Below are positions 26,378 to 34,356 of a stretch of 64,000 bases of DNA, in pieces. This stretch comes from VAXT01 sp963728535 (GTDB taxonomy: Bacteria; Actinomycetota; Thermoleophilia; Gaiellales; Gaiellaceae). How positions within the stretch are numbered: the first letter of the stretch is position 1; the number at the start of each line of letters is the position of its first letter. The stretch lies in contig CAVSKK010000001.1 in NCBI GenBank assembly GCA_963728535.1, forward strand, positions 2,666,001 through 2,730,000, in the 5' to 3' direction. The notes beneath the pieces were generated by a model. That model was not told where the DNA came from. It did no database searches and saw only the letters and a list, made by a program, of their open reading frames with translations. A program made the position numbers and the translations under genes.

Positions 26378-26478
26378 GGGAGGTCGACTGGCGCACCGAG
26401 GCTCGGCGCTACGCGCTGCCCGTCGTGTTCCTGCTGCTCGTCACAGCCGCGGTGCTGATCGTCCGCGGCGCTCTCTGA
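26374..26478 (+). CDS. 34-residue single-pass membrane protein
   Basis: A tiny frame starting GTG that overlaps the pyrF stop by four bases (GTGA). The product has a charged start (REVDWRTEARR), one hydrophobic helix (ALPVVFLLLVTAAVLIV) and a short RGAL end, a sensible topology with positive charge inside. No family is recognised. The coupling to pyrF and the clean membrane helix favour a real gene. Confidence 0.5.
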
Positions 26479-26484
26479 GACGGG

Positions 26485-26671
26485 TAGATTTCCCGGCCGT
26501 GAAGCTCAGGCTAGGAGGGCTCGGCGAAACATGGTCTGAGTCGCCGGGCCGCGCTGCTCGCCTCGAGGCCGGGTCCTCAGTCGCCCCGATAGTGACTATC
26601 GGGGCTCCCTGCGTCCGCGGCCTCGGAACGACCATCGCACCCCGGCGACGAGCAATGTTCCGCCAAGCTCT
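26485..26671 (+). promoter_or_regulatory. leader with a long imperfect palindrome covering the carboxypeptidase start codon
   Basis: A TAGATT box (26485-26490) is followed by a region with one centre of symmetry near 26594. Four paired segments nest around it: 26516-26532 with 26655-26671 (14 of 17 paired plus one G-U), 26540-26548 with 26641-26649 (9 of 9), 26564-26571 with 26618-26625 (8 of 8), and 26584-26593 with 26595-26604 (10 of 10 around one base). In RNA the ATG at 26655 would pair with CAT at 26530-26532, hiding the start. An in-frame GTG at 26499 could also start a longer leaderless protein. Confidence 0.6.
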
Positions 26672-27773
26672 ACTCATCGCGGCCGTCCTCCTGCTCGTCC
26701 CTTCGGCCCACGCCGCCGGGCCCAGCGTGGACGCGCGCGCCTACCTCGTCGAGGACGGGCGCACCGGAGAGGTCCTGCTCGCCAGGAATCCGGCACGGCA
26801 GGTTTCGATCGCCAGCCTCACGAAGCTGATGACGGTCCTCGTCACGCTCGAGAGGACGCAGTTGTCGGACCTCGTCACGGTCTCACCCGAGGCCGCGGCG
26901 GTCGGTGAGTCCAGCGTGAACCTGCGCGCGGGCGAGCAGCTGACCGTCCGGGACCTGATCGAAGCCTGCTTGATCCAGAGCGCGAACGACGCGGCCTGGG
27001 CCCTCGCCGATCACGTCGGGCGTGGAAGCGAGAGCCGCTTCGTCGCCATGATGAACCGGCGTGCACGAGAGCTCGGGCTCTCTGAGACGCATTTCGTGCG
27101 CCCGGACGGGCTCGACGCGGCCGGTCACGTCTCGAGCGCTCGTGACGTGACGATGCTGGCCCGCCTGCTCATGCGGAAGGCGGTCGTCCGGCAGATCGTC
27201 GCCATGAGAGACGCAACGATCGCCGGAGGGCGGCGCCTCCACACGTGGAACGACCTGCTCGGCACCTATCCCGGCGTCGTCGGCGTGAAGACGGGGCATA
27301 CGACCGCGGCCGGCTGGTCCGAGGTCGCGGCGGTGCGCGGTCCGGGCGTCATCGTGTACGCGACGATCCTCGGCAGCCCGGACCGCTCGACGCGAAACGA
27401 CGATCTCGTCGAGCTCATGACCTGGGGCCTCGCGCGCTTCCGCGTCGTCTCGGTGGTCTCGGCGGGCCGCTCTTACGCGCGTGCGGAAACCTCGTACGGG
27501 AGCGGAGAGCTTTCGCTCGTCGCTCCCCGCTCTCTGCGTCGGGCCGTCGTTGTCGGACGCCCGCTCGTCGAGCGCGTCGTCGCGCCCGTCGGCGTCGAGC
27601 TGCCGGTTCGCAAGGGCGACAGGCTGGGCGAGGTCCGCGTCTACGAGCGACGACGCCTGATCGCGAGCTCGCCGCTCGTGGCCTCGCGCTCGATCTCGGA
27701 GCCCGGCGCGCTCCACCGAGCACGCTGGTTCGTCGGGCGCGCGGCTCACAACATGTGGGGCTGGGTCGGCTAG
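26655..27773 (+). CDS. D-alanyl-D-alanine carboxypeptidase (PBP5/DacA type, peptidase S11)
   Basis: 372-residue penicillin-binding protein that removes the last D-alanine from peptidoglycan stems. A signal peptide (MFRQALLIAAVLLLVPSAHA) is followed by the three active-site motifs: S54-L-T-K57, S109-A-N111 and K212-T-G214. The C-terminal part (about 260-350) is the PBP5-associated beta domain, ending in an amphipathic tail rather than a clear anchor. I use ATG 26655 because it gives a proper signal peptide. The frame is open back to GTG 26499, which would bury the signal peptide 52 residues in. Confidence 0.92.
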   Translation: MFRQALLIAAVLLLVPSAHAAGPSVDARAYLVEDGRTGEVLLARNPARQVSIASLTKLMTVLVTLERTQLSDLVTVSPEAAAVGESSVNLRAGEQLTVRDLIEACLIQSANDAAWALADHVGRGSESRFVAMMNRRARELGLSETHFVRPDGLDAAGHVSSARDVTMLARLLMRKAVVRQIVAMRDATIAGGRRLHTWNDLLGTYPGVVGVKTGHTTAAGWSEVAAVRGPGVIVYATILGSPDRSTRNDDLVELMTWGLARFRVVSVVSAGRSYARAETSYGSGELSLVAPRSLRRAVVVGRPLVERVVAPVGVELPVRKGDRLGEVRVYERRRLIASSPLVASRSISEPGALHRARWFVGRAAHNMWGWVG

Positions 27774-27776
27774 GCC

Positions 27777-28730
27777 ATGATCATCACCGTCACGCTCAAC
27801 GCCGCTCTCGACCGCACGCTCACCGTGCCCAACTTCCAGCGCGGCCAGCGGCACCGGGCAAGCGGCGGCGGCCTGACCCTGCCCGGCGGCAAGGGCATCA
27901 ACGTCGCCCGGGCGCTCAAGCGGCTCGAGGTGCCGGTCGTCGCCACCGGGCTCGCGGGTGGCCTCACGGGCACGCGCATCGTCGAGGAGCTGACCGCCGA
28001 GGCGATCCTCAACGACTTCGTCCGCATCGGCGACGAGTCGCGCACCTCAACCGCCGTCGTCGACCCGACCGCCTCCACGTACACGGAGATCAACGAATGG
28101 GGCCCGCACGTCGAGGCGGAGGAGCTCGAGATCCTCCGCGACAAGCTGCACTACCTCTCGAACGGCGCCCAGACGGTCGTCTTCTCCGGCTCGCTTCCGC
28201 GCGCCGTCGAGGACGACTTCTACGCGGAGGCGATCCGCGACCTGAACCGGCGAGGCGTGCAGACAGTCCTCGACTCCGAAGGCGAGCCGCTTCGGCTCGG
28301 GACCGGCGCGGAGCCGTTTCTCGTCTCGCCGAACCAGAGCGAGGCCGAGAGCCTCGTCGGCCAGGAGTTCCACGAGGAGCAGGACTTCGCCGTGGCACTC
28401 GACTCGATCGCCGAGCTCGGCGCGCGCAACGTCCTCATCACCCAGGAATCGGGCTGCTTCGCGCTCCTCCACGAAGAGCGCGAGGTCAAGCGATTCCGCT
28501 GCGTCGCTCCGCACGTCGAGACGCTCTCCTCGGTTGGGTCCGGCGATGTCCTTCTGGCCGGGTTCCTCGCGGCGCGTCATGCCGGGAAGCCAATCGACGA
28601 GGCGCTCCGAGCCGCGGTCGCGGCCGGCGCCGCGTCGACGCTCGAGGTCGGCGCGGGCCGCTTCGATCCTCGTGAGGTGAGTCGCCTCCTGGGCGGAGTC
28701 GAGGTCGCCGAGCTGGAGCCCGTGGCTTAG
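27777..28730 (+). CDS. PfkB-family sugar kinase, 1-phosphofructokinase/tagatose-6-phosphate kinase type
   Basis: 317-residue ribokinase-fold kinase. It has ITVTLNAALDRTL, the substrate motif GGKGINVARALKRL (37-50), VVFSGSLPRAV and the ATP/catalytic motif GSGDVLLAGF with base D258. This subgroup phosphorylates fructose-1-phosphate or related sugar phosphates. No PTS gene is near, so an ATP-dependent 6-phosphofructokinase II role is also possible. Three bases separate it from the carboxypeptidase gene. Confidence 0.85.
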   Translation: MIITVTLNAALDRTLTVPNFQRGQRHRASGGGLTLPGGKGINVARALKRLEVPVVATGLAGGLTGTRIVEELTAEAILNDFVRIGDESRTSTAVVDPTASTYTEINEWGPHVEAEELEILRDKLHYLSNGAQTVVFSGSLPRAVEDDFYAEAIRDLNRRGVQTVLDSEGEPLRLGTGAEPFLVSPNQSEAESLVGQEFHEEQDFAVALDSIAELGARNVLITQESGCFALLHEEREVKRFRCVAPHVETLSSVGSGDVLLAGFLAARHAGKPIDEALRAAVAAGAASTLEVGAGRFDPREVSRLLGGVEVAELEPVA

Positions 28731-29884
28731 CGGCGCGCCGGTGGGCAGCGGCTCAGGGCGTGCCTGTGCTTGCCATTCGGGCGGACGACGAAGACCCTCT
28801 CTCCTTCGGCTTGGCAGGAGCGGGGCTTGCTGTACGCGACCCAGCCGAGCTTCGACCATGCCGGATGGTCTCCGGCCTTGGCGAGTACGCGCGGTGCAGA
28901 CCCGTCGATCGGGCCGACGTAGATGTCCGCCGGCCGGGTCGATTCAAGCGACTTGAACACGACTCGTGCACCGTTCGGCGCCCATCCGTACTCCTGGACG
29001 GAGGGGATCGTGGCCTGAGTTGCCCCATCGGGGGTCACGACCCTGAGGTCGCTTGTCACACGATCCCGTGTCGCGAGCCGGGCACCGGTGGGCGACCACG
29101 AGATCGCGCTCGACCAGTCACCGAGCTCCACGGCCTGCTTGCTCCCGTCGGCGGGGACGATGACAGCGCCATGGTCCGTATAGCAGTCGAACGAGGTGCC
29201 TTCGTAGTACGCGACCCGCGACGAGTCCCGAGCCCAGGCTGCGGCGAACTGCACGGTGAACGAGAACCGATCCGTCCCCAGCTGGAGTCTTCCGGCACCG
29301 CTCGTGTCCACGGAGAAGAGCCGGTAGTCGCTGCCGCACGGGGTCTGTCGGGTGGTCGCACTGAAGGCGATGCGAGTGCCGCTTGGAGACCAGAGGGCGC
29401 CGCCTCCCTCCACCAGGAACCGCTTCGCTCGGGTAATCCTGTTCACGATGTAGATCGAGCTCTCATCCTGGAGAAGAAAATCGCGGGAATTCGGCGACCA
29501 ATCCTCGAAAGCACCTCCGAACCGGCGCACTCGACGGCCGTTCGCCGGTGAGATCCACGTGCTGTAGCTGCTGGTCGAGTGTTCGAACTCCCGGACGGCA
29601 AGCCGTTTCGAGTCGGGTGCCCACTTGATCGACGCAAGCTCGGCGCTCGGGATGACCTTGACCACGTTTCGCTGCCCGGCTCCGTCGACCCGGACGACGC
29701 GAAGGATTTGCACACCGAGGCCGCCTGGGTCTGTTTCCACGACGTAAGCCAGCCACTTCCCGTCAGGAGACCAGGAAAGCTCCGTGATCTGCCCGGACGT
29801 GGAGCTCGGGGACGCGTCTGCCGAGACGCTCCCGCCGAGAGCGGCGACGAGCGCTGTCGCAAGCGCGACGAGCGCGATCCTCAT
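28727..29884 (-). CDS. secreted TolB-like beta-propeller protein
   Basis: 385-residue protein with a signal peptide (MRIALVALATALVAALGGSV) and repeated PD40/TolB-type blades such as ITELSWSPDGKWLAYVV, IKWAPDSKRLAV and LWSPSGTRIAFS. Likely a periplasmic or surface propeller binding a protein or glycan; the partner is unknown. I start at ATG 29884, where the signal peptide begins; the frame extends to 30064 over the guaB3 leader. Its end overlaps the kinase gene by four bases. Confidence 0.8.
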   Translation of the reverse strand: MRIALVALATALVAALGGSVSADASPSSTSGQITELSWSPDGKWLAYVVETDPGGLGVQILRVVRVDGAGQRNVVKVIPSAELASIKWAPDSKRLAVREFEHSTSSYSTWISPANGRRVRRFGGAFEDWSPNSRDFLLQDESSIYIVNRITRAKRFLVEGGGALWSPSGTRIAFSATTRQTPCGSDYRLFSVDTSGAGRLQLGTDRFSFTVQFAAAWARDSSRVAYYEGTSFDCYTDHGAVIVPADGSKQAVELGDWSSAISWSPTGARLATRDRVTSDLRVVTPDGATQATIPSVQEYGWAPNGARVVFKSLESTRPADIYVGPIDGSAPRVLAKAGDHPAWSKLGWVAYSKPRSCQAEGERVFVVRPNGKHRHALSRCPPARR

Positions 29885-29939
29885 GTGGATTGAGACTCCG
29901 AATCCCGCACCTTGTTGGGCCCCGGACGTCGGGAGAGGC

Positions 29940-30038
29940 TGATACGATCGACTGCCAGTTGAGAGGCGAGGCGAAACACGGTTTTTCCGGCCCAGGCGGC
30001 AAGACGAGCCTGGGTTTTTTGCATCGAGGGGGGACACG
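29940..30038 (+). promoter_or_regulatory. guaB3 promoter and leader with internal terminator hairpin
   Basis: An extended -10 (TG at 29940-29941, TACGAT at 29943-29948) starts a leader of about 85 bases. Inside it CCCAGGC (29991-29997) pairs with GCCTGGG (30008-30014), directly followed by six T (30015-30020), a textbook intrinsic terminator 18 bases before the guaB3 ATG. The gene upstream runs the other way, so no plus-strand transcript needs ending here. This points to attenuation of guaB3-guaA. A G-rich ribosome site (GAGGGGGG) follows the hairpin. I recognise no known aptamer. Confidence 0.65.
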
Positions 30039-31196
30039 ATGGACGTAGAGATCGGCCGCGGCAAGAAGGCGCGGCACGCTTACGGCTTCGACGACATCGC
30101 GATCGTCCCGAGCCGCCGGACGCGCGATCCGCAGGACGTCGACATCGGCTGGAAGCTCGGGCCGCACCTGCTCGAGCTGCCGTTGCTCGGCTCGGCCATG
30201 GACGGCGTCGTCTCTCCGCAGACGGCAATCGCGCTGGGCAAGCTCGGCGGGCTCGGCGTGCTCAACCTCGAGGGCATCTACACGCGCTACGAGAACCCGG
30301 ATCTCGAGCTCGAGCGCATCGCGAAGCTTTCGAAGAACCGAGCGACACGCGGCCTTCAGGAGATCTACGCGCGGCCGGTCGAGCCGAAGCTGATCGCCGA
30401 GCGGATCGAGGAGATCAAGCGCTCCGGCGTCATCGTGGCCGGCTCGCTCACGCCACAGCGTGTCGAGGAGCACTACGAGCTTGCTCTCCAGGCGGGGCTC
30501 GACATCCTCGTCATCCAAGGGACCGTCGTCTCCGCCGAGCACGTCTCTTCGAACGGACATGCCCTGAACCTGAAGGAGTTCATCTCCGCGCTTCCGATCC
30601 CGACCCTCGTCGGAGGCTGCGCGTCCTACCAGACCGCGCTGCACCTGATGCGCACCGGAGCCGAAGGCGTGCTCGTCGGCGTCGGGCCTGGCCACGCGTG
30701 CACGACGCGCGGAGTCCTCGGCGTCGGCGTCCCACAGGCAACAGCGATTTCGGACGCTGCCGCCGCACGCGTCCAGCACCTGCTCGAAACTGGCAAGTAC
30801 GTGAACGTGATCGCCGACGGCGGCATGCGCACCGGCGGCGACATCGCGAAGGCGGTCGCATGCGGCGCCGACGCGGTCATGGTCGGCTCACCGCTTGCGC
30901 GCGCCAAGGAGGCGCCCGGCCGGGGCTACCACTGGGGCATGGCGACCTTCCATCCCACGCTCCCGCGCGGCGCGCGCGTGCAGACCGAGCAGGTTGCATC
31001 GCTCGAGGAGATCATCATCGGCCCCGCGCGCGAGAACGACGGGACGCTGAATCTGATGGGCGCGCTTCGCACGTCGATGGCCACCTGCGGCTACGAGTCG
31101 ATCCACGACTTCCAGAAGGCCGAGATCATGCTCGCGCCGTCGATCCAGACCGAAGGCAAAGGTCTTCAACACGCCCAGAAGGTGGGCATGGGTTGA
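30039..31196 (+). CDS. guaB3: GuaB3 family IMP dehydrogenase-like protein
   Basis: 385-residue TIM-barrel protein of the GuaB3 family, related to IMP dehydrogenase (IMP to XMP). The catalytic Cys is kept (C221 in GPGHACTTRGVLG), as are DGGMRTGGDIAKA and the flap-like RGYHWGMA region. It lacks the CBS pair that interrupts ordinary GuaB. It overlaps guaA by four bases, so it very probably works in GMP synthesis here. Confidence 0.9.
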   Translation: MDVEIGRGKKARHAYGFDDIAIVPSRRTRDPQDVDIGWKLGPHLLELPLLGSAMDGVVSPQTAIALGKLGGLGVLNLEGIYTRYENPDLELERIAKLSKNRATRGLQEIYARPVEPKLIAERIEEIKRSGVIVAGSLTPQRVEEHYELALQAGLDILVIQGTVVSAEHVSSNGHALNLKEFISALPIPTLVGGCASYQTALHLMRTGAEGVLVGVGPGHACTTRGVLGVGVPQATAISDAAAARVQHLLETGKYVNVIADGGMRTGGDIAKAVACGADAVMVGSPLARAKEAPGRGYHWGMATFHPTLPRGARVQTEQVASLEEIIIGPARENDGTLNLMGALRTSMATCGYESIHDFQKAEIMLAPSIQTEGKGLQHAQKVGMG

Positions 31197-32767
31197 GCAA
31201 CGTCGTCCCACTGCCCACGCCTGAGCCGGCCGCCGAAGAGCGGCCGGTGCTCGTTCTGGACCTCGGCGGCCAGTACTCGCAGCTGATCGCAAGGCGCGTT
31301 CGGGAATGTCGCGTGTACTCCGAGCTCGTGCCCCACACCATCTCGCCCGAGGCCGTTCACGCGCGGAACCCGCTCGCGCTCGTTCTCTCGGGTGGGCCGG
31401 CGTCGGTCTACGCCGAAGGCGCGCCGAAGGTCGACCCCAAGATCTTCGAGCTCGGGATCCCCACACTCGGCATCTGCTACGGCATGCAACTCATGGCCCA
31501 GGATCTGGGCGGCAAGGTCGAGCGCACCGGCGTCTCGGAATTCGGGAAGACGGAGTTCAAGGCCGAGGAGGGCGAGCTCTTCGTCAATCTCCCGCCGGAG
31601 CAGATCGGCTGGATGAGTCACCGTGACTCGGTGACTGCGCCGCCGACCGGAGCGCGCGTCGTCGCCTCCTCGCAATCCACGCCGATCACCGCCTTCGAGG
31701 ATTCCGAGCGGCGGCTCTACGGAGTGCAGTTCCACCCCGAGGTCGTGCACACGCCCTACGGGAATGATCTGCTGAAGAACTTCCTCTACACCGTCGCGGA
31801 TGCCCCGCCGACCTGGACGGCGGCAGCCGTGATCGAGGAGCAGGTCGAGCGCATCCGGGCACAGGTCGGGAGCGAACGCGTTCTCTGTGCGCTCTCGGGC
31901 GGCGTGGATTCCGCGGTCGCTGCGCTCCTCGTCTACAAGGCGATCGGCGACCAGCTGACGTGCGTCTTCGTCGACCATGGCTTCCTGCGCAAGGAGGAGG
32001 CAGGTCAGGTCATCGAGACCTTCCGCAACCATTTCCACGTCCCGCTCGTGCATGTCGATGCCGAGGAGCGATTCCTGGCGAAGCTCGCTGGCGTCACCGA
32101 CCCGGAGGACAAGCGGCACGCGATCGGCGAGGAGTTCATCCGGGTCTTCGAGGCGGAGTCGGGGAAGCTCGGCAACATCGCCTACCTCGTGCAGGGCACG
32201 CTCTACTCAGACGTGATCGAGTCGGGCGGAAGCGAGGGCGTGGCGGCGACGATCAAGTCGCACCACAACGTCGGCGGCCTGCCGGAGGACATCGACTTCG
32301 ACCTCGTCGAGCCGTTGCGCCTGCTGTTCAAGGACGAAGTGCGACGCGTGGGCGAGGAGCTCGGGCTGCCGGAGAAGATGGTCTGGCGCCAGCCGTTCCC
32401 AGGGCCGGGGCTCGCGATCCGGATCATCGGGGAGGTGACCGAGGAGCGGCTCGCGATCCTGCGCGAGGCCGACTCGATCCTCCAGGAGGAGATCAGGCGC
32501 GCCGGGCTCTATCGCGACCTCTGGCAGAGCTTCGCCGTCCTGCCTGCGATCCGCTCGGTCGGGGTCCAGGGCGACGAGCGCACGTACGCGTACCCGATCG
32601 TGATCCGCGCGGTCACGTCCGAAGACGCCATGACCGCCGACTGGGCCCGCTTGCCCTACGACCTGCTGGAGACGATCTCGAGCCGGATCATCAACGAGAT
32701 TCCTGCGGTGAACCGGGTCGCGCTCGACATCTCGTCGAAGCCCCCGTCGACGATCGAATGGGAATGA
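31193..32767 (+). CDS. guaA: GMP synthase (glutamine-hydrolysing)
   Basis: 524-residue enzyme converting XMP to GMP. The N-terminal amidotransferase has nucleophile C95 in LGICYGMQL and its histidine in YGVQFHPEV. The ATP pyrophosphatase P-loop is LSGGVDSAV (234-242), and the C-terminal dimer domain ends in the usual PPSTIEWE. It starts with TTG in TTGA, overlapping the guaB3 stop; the longer frame back to 30698 is shadow sequence. Confidence 0.96.
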   Translation: MSNVVPLPTPEPAAEERPVLVLDLGGQYSQLIARRVRECRVYSELVPHTISPEAVHARNPLALVLSGGPASVYAEGAPKVDPKIFELGIPTLGICYGMQLMAQDLGGKVERTGVSEFGKTEFKAEEGELFVNLPPEQIGWMSHRDSVTAPPTGARVVASSQSTPITAFEDSERRLYGVQFHPEVVHTPYGNDLLKNFLYTVADAPPTWTAAAVIEEQVERIRAQVGSERVLCALSGGVDSAVAALLVYKAIGDQLTCVFVDHGFLRKEEAGQVIETFRNHFHVPLVHVDAEERFLAKLAGVTDPEDKRHAIGEEFIRVFEAESGKLGNIAYLVQGTLYSDVIESGGSEGVAATIKSHHNVGGLPEDIDFDLVEPLRLLFKDEVRRVGEELGLPEKMVWRQPFPGPGLAIRIIGEVTEERLAILREADSILQEEIRRAGLYRDLWQSFAVLPAIRSVGVQGDERTYAYPIVIRAVTSEDAMTADWARLPYDLLETISSRIINEIPAVNRVALDISSKPPSTIEWE

Positions 32768-32778
32768 CCCGAGCGGCG

Positions 32779-32793
32779 TAGAATCGCGCCGCC
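32779..32793 (+). promoter_or_regulatory. -10 box before the DUF4234 gene
   Basis: TAGAAT at 32779-32784, nine bases before the ATC codon where the conserved DUF4234 reading frame could begin. It implies a separate, nearly leaderless transcript rather than read-through from guaA. Confidence 0.45.
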
Positions 32794-33243
32794 ATCGCGC
32801 GCAAGGTCACAGTCCGCGGTATTGAGATCAAGCTTCGCCGACCGTGGGTGTCGTTCGCCTTGGCGCTCGTCACGCTCGGCGTCTATTACCTCTACTGGTA
32901 CTACGCATCGAACGCTGACCTGAACGAGTACGGGGAGCAGCTCGAGGAACCGAAGAACCCGCTTCGGGTCAGCGCGGGATTCTCGTTGCTTGCGATCACG
33001 GTCGGCTGGCTTCTGATCGTGCCGCCGTTCGTGTCGCAGTGGCGCTTCTACAAGCGCATCAGGAAGGCGCAGGAGCTGGCGGGGATCGATCCTCTCATCA
33101 ACCACGTGGCCGGCTTCGTGCTCTTCCTCCTTGCGCTCGTCCTCCTTCCGTTCGAGATCCCGTACGCGCAGGCCCATCTGAACAGGCTTTGGGAGCACGA
33201 GGCGGCCGAGGCGGAGAAGACCGCTCTCGGAATCCGGGGCTAG
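32794..33243 (+). CDS. DUF4234 membrane protein, without a standard start codon
   Basis: Small membrane protein of the DUF4234 type: about three helices, with LVTLGVYYLYWYYASN early and PYAQAHLNRLWE near the end. The first ATG/GTG/TTG in frame is GTG 32848, but this cuts into the conserved opening IKLRRPWVSFALALVTLG. The frame is open from 32782 (after an in-frame TAG), and the only candidates upstream are ATC 32794, ATT 32821 and ATC 32827. I give ATC 32794, close to the TAGAAT box, as the tentative start (149 residues). Function unknown. Confidence 0.65.
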   Translation: MARKVTVRGIEIKLRRPWVSFALALVTLGVYYLYWYYASNADLNEYGEQLEEPKNPLRVSAGFSLLAITVGWLLIVPPFVSQWRFYKRIRKAQELAGIDPLINHVAGFVLFLLALVLLPFEIPYAQAHLNRLWEHEAAEAEKTALGIRG

Positions 33244-33253
33244 CGCACCCGGT

Positions 33254-34332
33254 CTAGGCTCTGCGCTTAGGCGAGGGCGACGTGAAACGCGGATACCGCG
33301 CGCGCACCTCGTCGACGTAGGCGGCAAGGCGGTCGGCGAGCCCGGCGTCGTGGATCTCGAGCACGTTCTCCGCATTCCGCTCGCCCGAGCGCGAGAGGTT
33401 GAAGCTGCCCGTGAAGACGACGTCGTCGGCGACGGTGACCTTTGCGTGCATGAAGTCGTGAAGCGGGGCGGAGCCGTACGGCGTCGACGGCTTGCCCGAG
33501 AACTCGCCGGTCAGCATGCGCTCGAGGAGCGGCAGCTTCCATGTGAAGTTGCCGCTGCGGTGCCATTCGTAGATCACGCCCTCGACCTGCGGGCGATCGA
33601 GGCAGCCGGCGAGGTCGATCCGGTCTTCCGCGACGAGTTGGGCAATTGTCGCGAGGATCGGCGCAGCGGTGAGGACGGGAGAGCAGATGCGAACACGCCG
33701 TCGTGCGGAGCCGATTGCCGTCGCGATCTGCTGCGAGAGCTCCTCGCCGTGTCCGGGCGTGAACCAGGCTCGAACGCGGCTTCCGCCGACCTCGACCTCG
33801 TCCGGATCGACGAAGCCGCTCTCCTCGACGATGCCTTTCGACCACAGCTCGTCGAAGTTCGTCGTGAACGCGCTCCCCACGTCGGCTGACTCCACGGTCA
33901 CGATCACGTTCTCCTGCCGCGACCACGAATCGTCTGTCCAGTTCGTCGATCCGGTCCAGACGCTCGTGCGGTCGCGGACGACGTACTTGTGGTGCATCAG
34001 GTCGGGCTCGCCCGCGATCGCGCGCTCGGGGACGCCGAGCGACGCGATCAGCGCGACATCCGGCTCGGGCGGCGGCGGCACCGGGATCGGGTTCCGGTGG
34101 TCGACGTTGTAGATCATGCGAACGGCCACTCCGCGTGCGGCCGCGTCCTTGATCGCGCCGCCGACGATCGCGGCGGTCTCGGCCTTGAGATGAAAGTCGT
34201 ACTGAGCGAGGTCGAGTGACTCTTTCGCCTCGCCGAGAAAGGTCGCGATCTCGCGGGCGATGTCGCCCGCCTGCTGGCCACCGTCCGTCAGCGTTCGAAC
34301 TGCGAGGGGCTCGGTGGTCAGCGGAGGCTCAC
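33254..34332 (-). CDS. phospholipase D-like protein, frameshifted near its start
   Basis: PLD-superfamily protein with two HKD motifs, HHKYVVRD followed by TGSTNWTDD, and HAKVTVAD followed by TGSFNLSRS. These are non-specific phosphodiesterases or lipid/nuclease enzymes. The uninterrupted frame with a standard start begins only at GTG 34129 (291 residues), yet conserved PLD sequence (IATFLGEAKESLDLAQYDF) continues upstream. A leaderless GTG at 34332 stands eight bases after TAGGGT but hits a stop after four codons; adding one base near 34321-34329 gives MSLPLTTEPLAVRTL and joins it to the gene. So it carries a one-base deletion, real or from sequencing. Confidence 0.72.
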
Positions 34333-34356
34333 CCCGGCCAACCCTACAATCGCACC
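34333..34356. promoter_or_regulatory. divergent leaderless promoters with interlocked -10 boxes (PLD / MFS)
   Basis: Plus strand TACAAT (34345-34350), six bases before the MFS ATG. Minus strand TAGGGT (34346-34341), eight bases before GTG 34332 of the PLD gene. The boxes share TA (ACCCTACAAT), almost the same ten bases as at 20199-20208. Confidence 0.55.

Noticed and set aside
26499..26654. N-terminal extension of the carboxypeptidase from the leaderless GTG 26499
   Set aside because: It would place the signal peptide 52 residues inside the protein and the extension has no known domain; kept only as an alternative because the frame is open and a -10 box precedes it.
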